Shown: positions 22,730 to 35,574, numbered from the stretch's first letter. The stretch is DNA of 64,000 nt from Straminergon stramineum (GCA_963920665.1 OY987272.1:7755001-7819000); one strand, 5' to 3'. The notes: a model not told the origin generated them from the sequence alone. Program-made: numbers and translations.

Positions 22730-24392
22730 ACAAATAGCTTGGTGAGCCATTTTTCCCAATGACGATCTGAGATTATTATTGGCCCTGGACCAAAGCGGAG
22801 GAACCCGTGCATTAACAAAAGCGACATCTAGAGTGCAGTGAGGAGGTTTGAGTACGTTGCTACTCGAAAAGCAGGCCAGTGCTTCAGTGAGAGCGTCTCG
22901 TACCTGAGCTGCTTGTTCGAACTGTGACGGGCATGAGTGTAGGTGAGATCGTGCTGGACTCACTCCAAGTATGGAAATAGCGGCCTTTCCAACATTTGGA
23001 GCACATTTCTTGATGTCTTTGGAATTGTCATTGCCATATCTTCCGTCGACATTAGTAAGGAGACCTAGAAACTCTTTGATACAGGGTGGTCAGTTAAATA
23101 GATGAGACGAGGATGGGTAACAGAGACACACAGATTGTTAATTGACCCTACAGCCGGTGGAGTTACTCTGGCTCCGCTTTCTGACAGCCTGCATTTCATC
23201 TGAACCCGCTATCCTCTCTTGTAAAGCCGTTCTCGACAAAGTCGTGATCAAACAGAAAATGCTTGACTGCCGATGAACTCTGAATTTTCATGATTGATGA
23301 GATGCATAGGGGTAATTGCGAGGAAGAAACATGGAAAAATATCCATAATGCTTCAACACCTGGTTTTGTTTTTTTTATCATTACTGGGTTTGAGCTTAAT
23401 CAGGGCATGTAGAGGATTTCTAGCGTATTTTTCTGTTTCCTTGGTTCTTTAAGGTAGTAGCACCTTAAACCTTCCTTAAACCTTCACTAGAAGCGTTTCA
23501 GTGTTCCGAGTGGCCACATCATGAGAATTTTGTTTTACCAAATTAGCAATTCGTATTGAAGGATGTTGCAAGGAGATTCAGAATTTTCAACTCAAAAGCA
23601 ACATGTTTTAGGCTCGTACAATGGGTCAAAGACTCAATAGGAAACAATATGTTGTGGAACCTTGAAGCAACATGTTGTAGGTTCCTAGTTCCTACAATGT
23701 CATAGATTCAATAGGAAACAACATAAGGTAAACTAGTCCATGACATGCAAATTGCCTAATGCAATCATCTAGAAAACCACCCATTAGAGTCTTACATTAA
23801 CTCATGGCAGATTTTTTCTAAGAAATGAGATTGTGACTACATTTAGACTAATTTGTGGCCATAATCTTGTCTTGGGAGATGGTCATGGAGTTATTAGTGA
23901 CCGTCATAGGGCTCTTACACCATTCTAGTGTAAATTGGTTATAAAAAGTTATTTTTTTATTCTTTCATGTCATGTCCATGTTAGGAAATGTTGTAGCCAT
24001 GTTAGAAAATGTAATGATTGCTTTAGGGGATAAGATGACCATTATGCAAACCCTTTTTGCTGATTTAGGGTAATCTACATACTCTATTGGGTTAATTGGG
24101 CTATACACTTCAAAAAATCATAACAAATTGATAGTTTGTCAAAAAAATATAATTTCAATTGCTCTTTGTATTTCTCATGTTTATCTTTATATGGAATTAT
24201 TTTAAATTTTTTTCAAAAATGTGAACATAGCAAACCAGCCATTCTACCTGTCATGGGTTGGTTTTCCTTATATGGAACTTTGAATTAATAGATGATGGGA
24301 CATGAACATTAGCATCCCCTATGCAATTATTTTCATAATTTATTCAAGTTCTAAATAGGAGATTAGTGTGTTCACACGTAGATTTGGTTTGC
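22730..24392. other. NFXL1-like 3' flank and intergenic DNA
   Basis: 22730-23400 keeps moderate GC and probably includes the 3' UTR. The rest is AT-rich and contains the 69-bp tandem duplication. Confidence 0.3.
23597..23734 (+). repeat. Tandem duplication, period 69 bp
   Basis: Two imperfect units each read AGCAACATGTT, then a GTTCC/GTACAATG segment, then GACTCAATAGGAAACAA. Intergenic, downstream of the NFXL1-like gene. Confidence 0.65.
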
Positions 24393-24657
24393 CATTAGAT
24401 GTTTTTTGGGAGGTATGGAAGGCCGTTTCGGGCCTGTTCCCAACGTTGTTCCCCCAGTAGTCTGCCAACAACCATTGTCTGATTTTTTTTTAGAATTTTA
24501 AAACGAAGAAAAAAGGGTTGAAATTTTTTATTTATAAAAATGAAAAAATGATGTGGCAATCGTTGTGCCATATTAGGTAGCTGCTGCAGGGCAGTTCCCA
24601 GGGTTTGGAACTCAGGGGAACACGCAACCCTCCAAGGGCCTAGAAAAACATCTAATG
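24393..24657. mobile_element. MITE-like element family M300, copy 1 (265 bp)
   Basis: Ends CATTAGATGTTTTT and its exact complement. Inside are GTTCCCAACGTTGTTCCCCC, a T-rich centre, GATGTGGCAATCGTTGTGCC and GGCAGTTCCCAGGG. Copy 2 at 25383-25727 has the same order of motifs. No clear target duplication. Confidence 0.65.
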
Positions 24658-25382
24658 AAATAGACAAACTATAGAAGTTCATTTAGGTATTTAGTAGTTT
24701 AGCCTTGAAATGTTGGAGTAGACAAAAAGTGGTTGATGAATAATTTTTAGGGAATATGTAGAGATAGAAGACGCACCTAGTCATCTAGAAATTTGATCAT
24801 TTTTTATTGACTATCTTAGCCCTAACTCTAGAGCTGTTTTTTGGCTGATGAATGAACCTAGGGAGATCACTCCTTGTAATTTAAGGTATACACTTGAGTT
24901 AAGAGAGTATTTGATGTGGGGCTATTACCCTTCATTATTGCATTTAAGATGATCGTATTTTTATCTAAAAAGCTACGAGAGTGTATTTCCAGTACCCTAT
25001 GTTTTTTTATAAATTCATTCATTTAGTTTTTAAAATGGGGATATTTTACATATAATATTTAAGTGTCCAAAATTTTCCAATTACCACCCTTCTTTACAAA
25101 TTTTCCCTTACCTTTACTACATGTACATATAGGTTGGGGATACACCATGAAATCAGTAACAATCAATTCTATTCAAGTGTTATTGACCAAATGATAGTTT
25201 TTAATAACAAATTTACCATTGGACACTTAAGAATCCCCATTGAATTAGCTATGAACATCCCATTCAATATGATTAAGTATATTTAAATACATACAACTTC
25301 AAAGATTGAAGTCAAATGAACTATAAACTTTATCCTCATATTGTATAGTTTTGGGGGCATTGAATCCACTAAGGTAAACCTC

Positions 25383-25727
25383 CCATTAGGAGACATTTGA
25401 AGGCTTCAAGGGCCCGTTTCAAGGTTGTTCCCTACATTGTTCCCTGTGCTGCGAGAAATTGGGAACCAACTCGTAATGGGTTGAATTTCCGAATTTTTGA
25501 AAAAAAAAATTCTCCAAAATTTCTAAAAAGTAATGATAAACTTCAAATTGAATTATAAAAATATTTTTTTTTCAAAAAAAAATAATTTCCAAAAAAATTT
25601 TAAAATTTTAAAAGTTTATGACGTGGTAGTGATTGTGCCATGTCATACTGTTGCTTTGGCAAGTTCCCACAGCTTGGAAACTCAAGATAACTCGCAGGCT
25701 CTTGGAGCTCTCAAATTTCATCTAATG
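25383..25727. mobile_element. MITE-like element family M300, copy 2 (345 bp)
   Basis: Starts CATTAGGAGACATTTGAAGG and ends AAATTTCATCTAATG. Shares GTTCCCTACATTGTTCCCTG and GACGTGGTAGTGATTGTGCC with copy 1; its T/A-rich centre is longer. Confidence 0.6.
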
Positions 25728-28590
25728 CTATTTGTGCAATGTGACAATTTATGCTATTTGTGGTTAATGTTTTACATTTGCACTTATTTTTTTTGATATA
25801 TATACTATTAGTACTTTGGCACAATTTTTGTCAACCACCCTTCATTGTAGATTTTCTTGATTGTATCCATTTTATCATCCACGTGAAATTACTTGTCCTT
25901 ATCTATACTCATAGTACTATGAAAAATTTGCATGGCCCCTATTTGTTTAGGCTAACTTATGAATAAAAATTCCTACTACATGATGTTTTTATGTAGCCTA
26001 ATTTATATATATTAGAGTATGTAGAATTTCATGGACCCTATAGTAGCCCTACATATTATATAAAATTTCCCCCATTTGAATTAAATGGACCCTATCTTTT
26101 AACTCATGTAGTTTTCTAAAACTCAAGAGTAATCTCCCCGGGTGAATGAAAAAGAGTCTTCACATGTAGGACAAAAGTGAAATTATTCATCGTTGGAATT
26201 TTGTGCAAAATGGGGAGGTCATGCATAGTAGTTTGACCTCCACTGAATACTTTTGATTTATTTAAGTAGATGATATCATACAATGTCTAAAGGATGATTT
26301 CCACAGTCACAAGCCAAGCGGTCAAGGATTAGTCATACTCATCTTTCTTGGTTTAAGGTGCCAATCCCTTATAGCAATCTTAGATCAATATTGGCATCAT
26401 GTACCTACATCCATAATTGTCCAAATTCACTTTCCAAATATTCCCCCCTATATATAATCAATCCATTGTGGAAGGCCTCCTTGTAAGTTGAAGTTCTTAA
26501 AATTCTCCATAAATTTGCATTGATTCCACATGGAATTACAAACATACAACAAATTTCAATTGAAGTGAATAATGTGATTTCCATTTATACTTATTTGGAT
26601 GAAATTATTTACTTATTTTGACCTATGGATGAAGTACAAATTTTTGGATGAAAATTGGATGATAACTACAATATTTGAGATGACATGAAAATAGTGTAGG
26701 TCATAGTGTATAAATTTTACCTACAACACTGTAAGTTTTTGAATTATTGCATCTCACAAATTCATGTAATTCTAAAATTAATACACTACAATATTACTAG
26801 TGAAGGGATCAATAATTGAACTCAGTGGTATTGGTATTAAGATATTTTAAGAAAAAGATGATGTTAAATAAAAGACGGGATATTTCTATTTTGAAGTTTG
26901 AAATTAGATTTGGGAACAATTTGTAGTATGAAAAGTAATTGTAGAAGATCAAGATTGAAGGAACTATTTCAAGTAATAGTATATACTGAGGCTGTCTTCT
27001 GAGTGGATAGTGAGGAAGGCATGTTGAGGCAATCAAATTATTTTTCAAAACCCTATACCCCCCTTCACTCTTGTATTTTTGAAAACGAAGTCATTTCACA
27101 ATTGATATGGGATAATCCGTATCCGTTTTCCATATCTATTTTTTGTATCCGTTTCCCATATATGTATACATATGGTACACGTATGATATCATAATATTCG
27201 TATGAGGATCAACGGCAAGGAAGGGGGGGGTTTTATTTTTTTTCAAAAATGATCAATGGCTACTAATTTTGGGGGGGAGGGGGGGGGGCTAATTAATTGA
27301 ACAAGAAGTGGAGGTTGTCTTTTGAGTGGATAGTATATTGAGGTCTACCCCAATCCAGAACTCTTATTATATCACGTAGGAACATACTAATAGTACCATC
27401 AACTTAACGAGTGAATTAATAGAGTGTGAAGCACATTATATTCTTAAATATCTTCCTTAAAATGAATACAAAATGAAGGTGAGATGCTAGGTCAACATTA
27501 AACACATGTATGATAAGTATTAAGAAAAATTATATTTTTTTGTAAGGTATTATGGTATTTACTAAGTACGTGCTAAAATGTTGGAATTGTCCTTTAACTA
27601 CCAACAAAAATGAAGGGAATCTAATCATTAGATCCATGTTGTGATGCTTATTCAAGCTCTTTTAGATTTACATACTTGACCTGAAAAATTATTCTCAACT
27701 CACTAATTTGCACATTCCTAGAGTTATCATTACAATATAGAAGTGAGGTGTTCAAAACATATAAGGCCCATCAAATTGTCATAGTAGAGGAGTTTCAAAT
27801 AGAGCTTATTTGCATCAATAACCAAATTCTTCATGAATAATGAGTGTCATCCTTATGCTCCCTTTACCATAGTTCAATTTTAAAATTTTGCCAACCATTC
27901 TTTCTTTCTAAATGAATTGACATGTTTGATAGCATGTTGCAAATGTTAAGATCAATGCAATGGTGCATTCAATCTACTACATTCTCCAATTTTATTTGGA
28001 AAGATTTTTAATTATTTCCATTTGCTATTTATGCAATAGACATACAAACTCTTGATATAGGCAACCAATCCATGACTAAATTGTATTCATTTTGTTACTC
28101 AAAAGGAAATAACAATATTATTTGAAAGTTTTTAGTATGGTCTTGGTTTGATTCTTCTAATCAAATGGTTAAATTTTTCTTTATTTCATGGAAACAACAA
28201 AAACATAACATTTGCAAGTTTGCAAGTTCTTAATATTTTTTTGATTCTTTGGTTTGGGTGGCTAATATTTGGACAAACTAAAGAATTTGGTACAATCTTA
28301 TTGATAGGTGAAAGAGAAGCCCAATGCACTATAGCATGCATTATTTGGATAGTGTATGAATAAATTATGACATTTCTAAGTAATATAGGTGTACCAAAAA
28401 TAAACACTACCATAGAACAAATATGGGATAGGGAATTCTCTTCTCCCACCAGTGCTACCCTTCCCCAAATATACAGAGAAAGATGATTTTTAGCTCCCTA
28501 ACTCTCCTCTTCCTACTGGGAATTGGACCTTACCTCCCCCAAATTTTTAAGGGGCACAGGACTCTGGTGGGGATGCTCTAAGTCAAGGAC
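25728..28590. other. AT-rich repeat-derived intergenic DNA
   Basis: Contains an M235 copy (26150-26332). A segment at about 26988-27330 is bounded by direct repeats of TGTCTTCTGAGTGGATAGT-like sequence and has G-runs at 27223-27230 and 27271-27289. A related degraded segment lies at about 44130-44590. No gene. Confidence 0.35.
26150..26332 (+). mobile_element. M235 MITE family copy, degraded
   Basis: Carries ATGTAGGACAAAAGTGAAAT, GTTTGACCTCCACTGAATAC and AGTAGATGATATCATACAAT, colinear with the other copies; the right end has decayed to CAAGGATTA. Confidence 0.6.
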
Positions 28591-29020
28591 GGCAGACGGT
28601 AAATGGTGTAGATGACGTGTCATTAGGGCTCCATTGTGGTGTTGGGTTCGGGGAACGCTAGGGGAACTCGAGGCGAACGAATGCGCATTCCGTTTCTCAG
28701 AAGGTTCCTGTGATTTAGGGTTTGATAGTCGAGCTCAAGGCCATTGTGTTTCCTGAAAGGATCGGTTGTAGTATGTGTGCCGAGGTTTCCATGGTTTAGG
28801 GTTCTGTTCTTCGGGATCGGGTTTGATGGTGTGTTGAGCTCAAGGCGGTGTCGTGTTCGCCATTGTACTTGCAGTGGATAGATTCCACAGGGAGTCGATT
28901 TTACTCGTACCTGTGCCGACGTTTTCTGGGGTTTAGGGTTTCGTTCTTCGGGATCGGATTGGATGGTGTGTTGAGCTCAAGGCGACGCCACTGCACTTGC
29001 GTTGTTTCCAGAGAGGAGCG
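28591..29020 (+). promoter_or_regulatory. AsnRS promoter/leader with repeated telo-box motifs
   Basis: GC rises sharply from about 28590. TTTAGGGTT (complement of the plant telo-box AAACCCTA) occurs at about 28714, 28795 and 28932. Telo-boxes are known near the transcription start of plant translation-machinery genes, which fits an aminoacyl-tRNA synthetase. Start site not determined. Confidence 0.45.
28794..29015 (+). repeat. Tandem duplication (period about 137 bp) in the AsnRS leader
   Basis: GTTTAGGGTTCTGTTCTTCG at 28794 and GTTTAGGGTTTCGTTCTTCG at 28931 start two related units, each continuing GGATCGG...GATGGTGTGTTGAGCTCAAG. The second unit runs almost to the ATG at 29021. A weaker relative (ATTTAGGGTTTGATAGTCGA near 28712) may be a third unit. 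Confidence 0.7.
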
Positions 29021-31527
29021 ATGGGGTTGACGGAGGTAAAGGAGTTCGAGGGAGCTTCGAGTGTGGCAGGGGAGCGGGAGATGGTGGCGAACTCGAAGTA
29101 CAGTGGCCGCGTCCTCATCAAGTCCATCCTCGGTCGCCCTGATGGCGGGGTGGGCCTCATCGGGCAGACGATCACGATCGGCGGTTGGGTGAAGACGGGC
29201 CGCGTGATGGGCAAGACTGCTTCCGCGTTTCTGGAAGTGAACGACGGTTCTTGGATTGGGAACATGCAGGTATTAGTGGACGCGAATGTGGCCGCCGAGA
29301 GGCAACTGACGCTGACCGGGACTAGCATTCTGGTCGAAGGCGAACTTGTGAAGCCTCCAGAAGACAAGAAACAGAAAGTGGAACTTCTGGTGGACAAAAT
29401 CGTGCATGTGGGCAACGTGAACGCCGCCAAGTACCCCATCGCCAAGAGCAGGCTGTCCTTGGAATCTCTCCGCAGCCAATTGCACCTGCGGGCTCGCACC
29501 AATACCATTTCGTGCGTTGCGAGGATCCGGCATGCGTTGGCGCTGGCCACGCATACCTTTTTCGACAAAAACGGCTTCATGTGGGTGCACACGCCCATAA
29601 TCACCACCAGCGACTGCGAGGGGGCCGGGGAGATGTTCCAAGTGACGACGTTGTTCAGCGAAGCCGAACGGAGAGACCGCGAGTATGCGGCGCATCCTCC
29701 TCCCAGTCAGGCCGAAGTGGAAACAGCGCAAGCTACCGTAGCAGAGACAGCAGAGCTTGTGAAAGAGCTCAAAGCGCAGAAGAAGAGCAAGAAGGAAATT
29801 GAACCATCTGTGCAGGTACTTTCAGACCTCTTTAATATGACCTTCGATGAAATGACAGTGCACTATTCTGCGCACTTGCCAGTAGTATCATCGACTGGTG
29901 CACACTTGTCACGCATTCAAACTATGCTATGGTAGGACCCCAGGCAATCGGATTAAATAGGACAGGGAATAGTGGAGAGGAACACCTTAAATCCTAAACC
30001 CTAATGTCGGCTTTGCAGTAGGTTCTCCCGTTCGTGCATCCATAAGTTCTTTAATGTTGCCGACGGATTTGCAGGCCCTTATGAAAGCCAAAGAGCACGC
30101 TGCTCAACTTGAGTCACAGGCCAGTTTGAAGCCGGGACTACCGAGGAAAGAAGACGGTCAGGTCGATTACACCGCGGATTTCTTCGCCCGGCAGGCGTTT
30201 TTGACGGTGTCAGGGCAGTTGCAAGTGGAGACGTTCGCATGTGCACTGAGCAACGTCTACACGTTCGGGCCTACCTTCCGTGCGGAAAATTCACATACGT
30301 CGAGGCACTTGGCCGAATTCTGGATGATCGAGCCGGAGATTGCGTTTGCCGACCTCCAGGATGACATGAACTGTGCAGAAGATTTCGTGAGATTTATGTG
30401 TCAGTGGTTGCTTGACCATTGTCTGGAAGACATGAAGTTCCTGTCAAGCTTGTACGACAAGACTGCAGTGGATCGTCTGCAGATGGTGGCCTCCACCCCG
30501 TTCGAGCGCATCACGTATACCGAAGCCATCGAGATTCTGGAGAAGGTAAGGTCTGGTAGTCTGATCGACTTTCTGTACTCGTCGTGACGTCACAAGTGTG
30601 GATATGATCCCAAGACATTTTCTTACTAGAGCGATGTTTGTGTTTGATGAGGAACAGGTGACGGAGAAGAAGTTTGAAAACAAGGTGGAATGGGGAATTG
30701 ATCTAGCGTCAGAACACGAGAGGTGAGTGAAAGAGACAACCGTTGTGTTGGGCGAGGGGTCCTATTGCTATTGGTGAGATATTCCGTTTTGTAAAATTGT
30801 TGTGATGTGGGTGGTGAGATCGATGAACTGCGCTGTGCAGGTATTTGTCGGAGGAGATATATAAGAAGCCAGTGATTGTATACAATTACCCCAAGGACAT
30901 CAAGGCATTTTACATGCGCCTGAACGATGATGGGAAGACTGTGGCTGCGATGGATGTGCTTGTTCCCAAGGTGCGGATTGTTTTTGCCCGTCTTGTGCAC
31001 AGTTTACACCCTTTTACGTAAGAATTGATGACCACATGAGCTTTGTCCCATAACATGTGTCTTTGGTGAGCAGGTTGGAGAGCTGATCGGTGGAAGTCAG
31101 AGAGAGGAGCGGCTAGATGTTCTTGAAGGAAGGTAAGAAAATGTTTTTCAAATTGTGTGGATCACCATAATATTTGTACTGTACAATGCCTGGAATGACG
31201 TTGGATAAATGATCCGCGAGACAGACATGCAGCGAACTTGAGAGGTTGAGGCAGATGAATGTGTAGTGTATATTTGTAGTGGTTGTATTGCCTCGTGGTT
31301 TTTATGGTGGATGATGAGTGAGATTGGTCGCCGAGGTGTGCAGGTTGAAAGAGATGAACTTACCCCTGGAGCCGTATGAGTGGTACATTGACTTGAGGCG
31401 ACACGGAACAGTCAAGCATGCTGGGTTTGGGCTAGGGTTTGAGCGCATGATTCTGTTTGCGACAGGATTGGAGAATATCAGGGATGTGATCCCATTCCCT
31501 AGGTATCCAGGCAAGGCAGAGCTTTGA
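29021..31527 (+). CDS. NARS: Asparaginyl-tRNA synthetase, cytosolic type, class II, 567 aa
   Basis: Exons: 29021-29815, 30075-30545, 30658-30722, 30841-30970, 31074-31132, 31344-31527, all GT-AG; the joined frame has 567 codons plus stop. The N-terminal OB-fold anticodon domain occupies about 25-135 ([15 protein letters not shown]...FLEVNDGS). The class II catalytic core has motif 1 around [20 protein letters not shown] (about 190-209), motif 2 [19 protein letters not shown] (Arg about 334) and motif 3 [11 protein letters not shown] (Arg about 541). The C-terminus PFPRYPG is typical of AsnRS/AspRS. A charged insertion between about 215 and 295 is lysine/glutamate-rich and matches the insert in plant cytosolic AsnRS. 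The enzyme charges tRNA-Asn with asparagine. I see no organelle targeting extension. The ATG at 29021 is the first in frame; an upstream extension would need a TTG. Confidence 0.93.
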
Positions 31528-32897
31528 TGAATGCCGTTGTGGAATTTGGGCAGAGTCTGTATCAAGACTGGACTGCAGTGGATTACAGTAGATATGGCCA
31601 TGCTCAATGTGTAGCATTATTTACGTGGAAGCTCTTTGTGGCCGAGTGCTTCCTGGTGCATTGTAGTCACTGTTAGAGGAGGTAGACTGACCTTTTTATG
31701 CTTATGTCATCTGAACATATGCATAGTATTAGAATTAGTAGGCTCTATGTACGTACAGAGGTGGCCATTGCCACATGTGTTTGCGATGGAATAGGGGGTT
31801 GCAGGAGAACGAAGGGTTGGTGGCGGACTCGTCTTGGAATTCGGCCCAATTCTGCTTATGGAATGTGGAGATTCTAGGTGCTGTGATTTGCAGGTCAATG
31901 TATCGCTTATTTGTCTAGAAATGCCACGTTTTTATGATGCGCATCCTTCTGTTATCAAGAAGGTCGTTGCCGCAGGATTATTGGAGAAAAGGTAAGCCTT
32001 GGCACTTGCTGACACATTTGAATTTTACAAAGCACGGGTTGATGTTGTGAAAGGTGTACTTCCACGTTAATTGTCTCATCATAGTTCTCCAAGATTGTGT
32101 CCTCATGAAATTCTTGAGGGACACGTTGGGCTAGATAGTCATAACTGGCTGCAATCAAAGAAAGTGCCCCATCCTCGAAACTAGGCCATTATCATAGCTT
32201 ACGAGAATCAGCTTTTTGAGAGTATCTGAATTTTTGGACATCTTTTTTGGTAACCACTTGAAGTAAATGTCTTAATCAAGTCAAGTCCAATAATTGTGCA
32301 ATCACAAAACCTCTAAGTTGAAGACACCGGTTAAGACTCTTAACCACTTGGAAAATACAAGTAGATTCCACTTGGCATGAAACTGTCTGTATTTAAGGCG
32401 TGAAGAGAATTGTCAGCCTCATTACATTACAGTTACAATTGAGACTCAAAGCTCTGTCTAAGTAGACAGCCAGAGATCAACGTCGTCTTAGCATATACTT
32501 AGGGATGATGCTGATTATTCTGCTTCAATTGCTTCTCAGGTCTAGGATTGGCTACTTCCACAAACTGGGGTCCTGAAATGCTGAAGCACCAGGGAACATA
32601 AAAGAAGTCTGAACAGACTAGAAATTCAGACGACGTATTCCACTAACGCAGTGCCTAACGCCACGAGGACAAGTCAAATCACCAGATTGTCGCTAGGACA
32701 GATGTGCGCTAACTCGAGACTTCCAGTCCTGAAAAGGAAAGCATCATAAAGATCCCCGTAATTTATAGATTTCATTCCCTACTTCATTCACTGGCTTTCT
32801 TCTATTTCCAACTGAAGCTCCGCGAAATGCAAGCAAGTATTTCGTATTTGTGGAGCTGACGACGGAAATTCTCTGACAACGGAAACTTGAATCACGT
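31528..32897. other. AsnRS 3' flank
   Basis: No gene recognised. Composition is moderate and probably includes the 3' UTR up to about 31900. It ends at the HSP20 fragment. Confidence 0.3.
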
Positions 32898-33074
32898 CAT
32901 CTCCTGCCGATTTCCGGGCGCCGGAACAACTCCAGTCTGGGAAGCCCTGACCCGTTTGATTTGGTGGTGTCTGTGTACGACAACACGCCGGCCAGTTCGT
33001 TTGCTCGCGACTCGCACGCTGTGGCGAGCACAAATGTGGACTGGAAGGAGACGCCAACGGAGCACATGTTCAAG
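32898..33074 (+). pseudogene. Small heat shock protein (class I HSP20) N-terminal fragment
   Basis: One plus-strand frame reads HLLPISGRRNNSSLG, then PDPFDL, SSFARDSHAVASTNVDWKET and PTEHMFK. This is the N-terminal arm and first strand of plant class I sHSPs (DPF motif, then VDWKETPxAHxFK). The expected continuation ADLPGLKKEEV is missing: the frame runs on into unrelated AT-rich sequence, and there is no Met at the beginning. So this is a truncated relic with no alpha-crystallin domain. It lies between the AsnRS gene and the left CHS arm, about 110 bp outside the palindrome, and has no counterpart beyond the right arm. Locally raised GC fits a coding origin. Confidence 0.6.
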
Positions 33075-33444
33075 AATCGAATTGCAATACTTCATTCCTC
33101 GACACAACTGTCAGGAAAACAACATCTTACACATGTAACTGAATGATGTTCTCAGAGAAAATTCGAAGGACCAAGCATTCCGGAAACTCAGTCATTGAAT
33201 GATTTTCTTGAAACAATTCCTCCTGCTGATCGACTGCGGATTTCAATTGGAAATCACAATGCACAGACCTGCACATGAATGAATGGAGGTGCAACCAATG
33301 CAACTCATGAATGGACCTACCGAACTACGAAGAGTGTTGATCTAATTTCGACCTCTGTACACTTATTGCACACTGATGGGATCATCAGCACCAAAAATCA
33401 ATTCACAGAAACAATGGACCGAAATTCTATATTCGTGACCTCAA

Positions 33445-34913
33445 TCATTGATTGGCTGCGGCCCGGAGCACCAGCACCTCCAGCGTCAGTCCAGGCCCGA
33501 AGCCGATGAAGAACCCGAAGTCGCTGCCCTCCCCGAGCGTGGAAGAACCCATCTGCAACGATCTCTGACGAATCTGGTCCAACACGAACAACACCGACGA
33601 GCTCGACATGTTGCCGTACTCCAGCAACACGTCGCGGCTGCCCTGCATCTTGTCCTTGGACAGCTGCAGCTTGGCCTCCACCTGGTCCAGAATAGCGGGG
33701 CCTCCGGGGTGCACGGCCCAGAACATCTCGTTCCACGCAGGGGAACCCACGCACTTGCGCGCCTCCGTCAAAAACTTCTCGATGTTCTTCGAAATCAGCC
33801 CGGGCACGTCCTTCATCAAGTGGAAGATGAGCCCCGCTTCCGTGAGATGGCCATCGATGGCGCCGTCACTTTCAGGCAAGATGGTCTCCCCGGCCCAGTG
33901 GACCTCGAACAAGGCCTTCTCCACTTGCGGCTTGGGGTCCGACCCGACCACGTACACGCCCGCGCCATCCCCGAACAGCGCCGACCCCACGAGCCCGTCC
34001 AAGTGATTCTCGCTCGGGGCGCGGTACGTCACGGCCGTCACCTCACTGCACACGGCCAGCACGCGCGCGTTCTTGTTGTTCTCGGCCAAGTCCTTGGCCA
34101 CGCGCAACACCGAGGCGCCGCCGAAGCACCCGGTTTGGTACATCATGACGCGCTTCACGGTGGGCTTCAGGCCCAGCAGCTTGGCCAGCGCGTGGTCGGC
34201 GCCGGGCATGTTCACGCCACTGGTGGTGGCAAACACGATGTGCGTGATGTCGGACTTGCGGCCCCCCCACTCCTTGATGGCCTTCAGCGCGGCCTCGGCC
34301 GCGAGCTTGGGCACCTGCACCACCACGATGTCGTGGCGCGCGTTCAGCGAGGGCTCCATGTAGGTGCAGATGCCTGGGTTGGCCTTCAGCACCTCCTCCG
34401 TCAAGAACAAGTGGCGCTTCCGGATGCCAGACTTGTCGCCTGTGGCATGGGATCACACATATACTTCACGTCAATTTCATTATTTTGCAGTAGCGCACCA
34501 CCCCATGCACATGCATCGGGCCATTCAAATCAAATTGGGTAGACTCGGAAACAGAGCTTGCATCAGAATTCAAATTCCATCACCCACGTACAATGAGCTA
34601 CTTAAAGAGTGGGATTCCATCATCGGCAAGCAAGTAAGCCAGGTGGGCAGGAATAATGAGTGTTCAGACAACTGTTCAAAGTGCATAACATTTAGATGCG
34701 GCAGCTGGCCAGTCACTTACAGATGCGCTTGAACTTGGCCTTGAGCGCCTCCTTCTCGCTGCAGTTGGTGATGTTGAAGAAGAACTCCGGGTACTCCGAT
34801 TGCAGAAACTCCGTGGGAGGCACGGCGGTGCCGATGCCCAACACGCACGCCGGCCCGTCCGCACGAGGCTGTCCCCTGGGGAGCGCGGGGCTCACGGCAG
34901 TCTGGGAGGCCAT
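33445..34913 (-). CDS. CHS: Chalcone synthase, left copy, 2 exons, 395 aa
   Basis: Exons on the minus strand: 34913-34721 and 34439-33445, with one GT-AG intron splitting a cysteine codon (T/GC, Cys65), the classic CHS intron position. The type III polyketide synthase catalytic residues are all present: Cys169 in [10 protein letters not shown], His308 in [10 protein letters not shown] and Asn341 in YGNMSS, plus gatekeepers Phe220 (ALFGDGAG) and Phe270 (GLIFHLMKD). Each is offset by exactly +5 from alfalfa CHS numbering. The signature [14 protein letters not shown] ends the protein. It condenses p-coumaroyl-CoA with three malonyl-CoA to naringenin chalcone in the cytosol, the entry step to flavonoids. 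Coding GC is far higher than in the flanks. The copy is intact and I found no difference from the right copy in the other palindrome arm. Confidence 0.95.
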
Positions 34914-35211
34914 TATATTGCGACGAGTTCGCTCCTCACTACTGACCGAAGTGGGAAGTGCGTGCTACTCGCGCTCCAAGTCTCGCGTTTGGAAGCCGAA
35001 TTTTCTGTGATTCGCTAATAGATCCAATTATCCGAATGAGAGCTAGCTTTGCAATTGGCTTGGAATCGAATCCAAGGCCTCTGTCTGTCACTACAGAATA
35101 CTCGAGAATTGTACGAAACGTTGGATCGATCGAGTGTGATATATCGCCAATTGCTGGAATGCTGGGGATTGAAGTTTGCTGTTGTGAGGATTGGATGCAG
35201 GATTCCAGGCT

Positions 35212-35231
35212 CTTATAAGTTGGTGCACGTG
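35212..35231 (-). promoter_or_regulatory. Putative CHS core promoter: G-box plus TATA-like box (left copy)
   Basis: Mirror of 48321-48340: CACGTG at 35226-35231 and the TATA-like heptamer at 35212-35218, upstream of the minus-strand CHS start at 34913. Confidence 0.4.
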
Positions 35232-35574
35232 GAGAGCAACGACGCGGAGTGAGAGTCTCTAGCGTCACTGTTGAGAAAGAGAGCGTGGAATGCAGGGAAG
35301 TCGTGGGGGACGAGTTCTGTGGAGAAAACTTGTAAGGAATGGCCCACTCCCAGGGGAGAATGGAGAGGAGGTCAGCGGCGTCAACAGGTCGCGCGGGCCT
35401 TCTGAGCTGCCAGTTCAGTCTATAGAATGTCAACTCAGGCCTTCTTTCCTTCGTTGTGCCTTGTTGTTGACATCTGTTTGAAATTGGTGTGTTCTCTTCC
35501 AAATGTGAAGACTTCTTTCTGTAGGAAAAAAAATGAGTTGCCGGCACTCTCTGGACCAGTCCTTTTTTCTTTAA

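Noticed and set aside
27210..27290. G-quadruplex or telomeric feature at the G-runs
   Set aside because: The runs are long mononucleotide tracts in a degraded repeat and lack the regular TTTAGGG array of plant telomeres.
33448..34542. 364-codon plus-strand open frame opposite CHS exon 2 (and its mirror 49010-50104)
   Set aside because: It is the antisense shadow of a GC-rich CHS exon: His/Gln/Arg-rich, no motif, and begins at the CHS 3' end. The CHS frame explains the openness.
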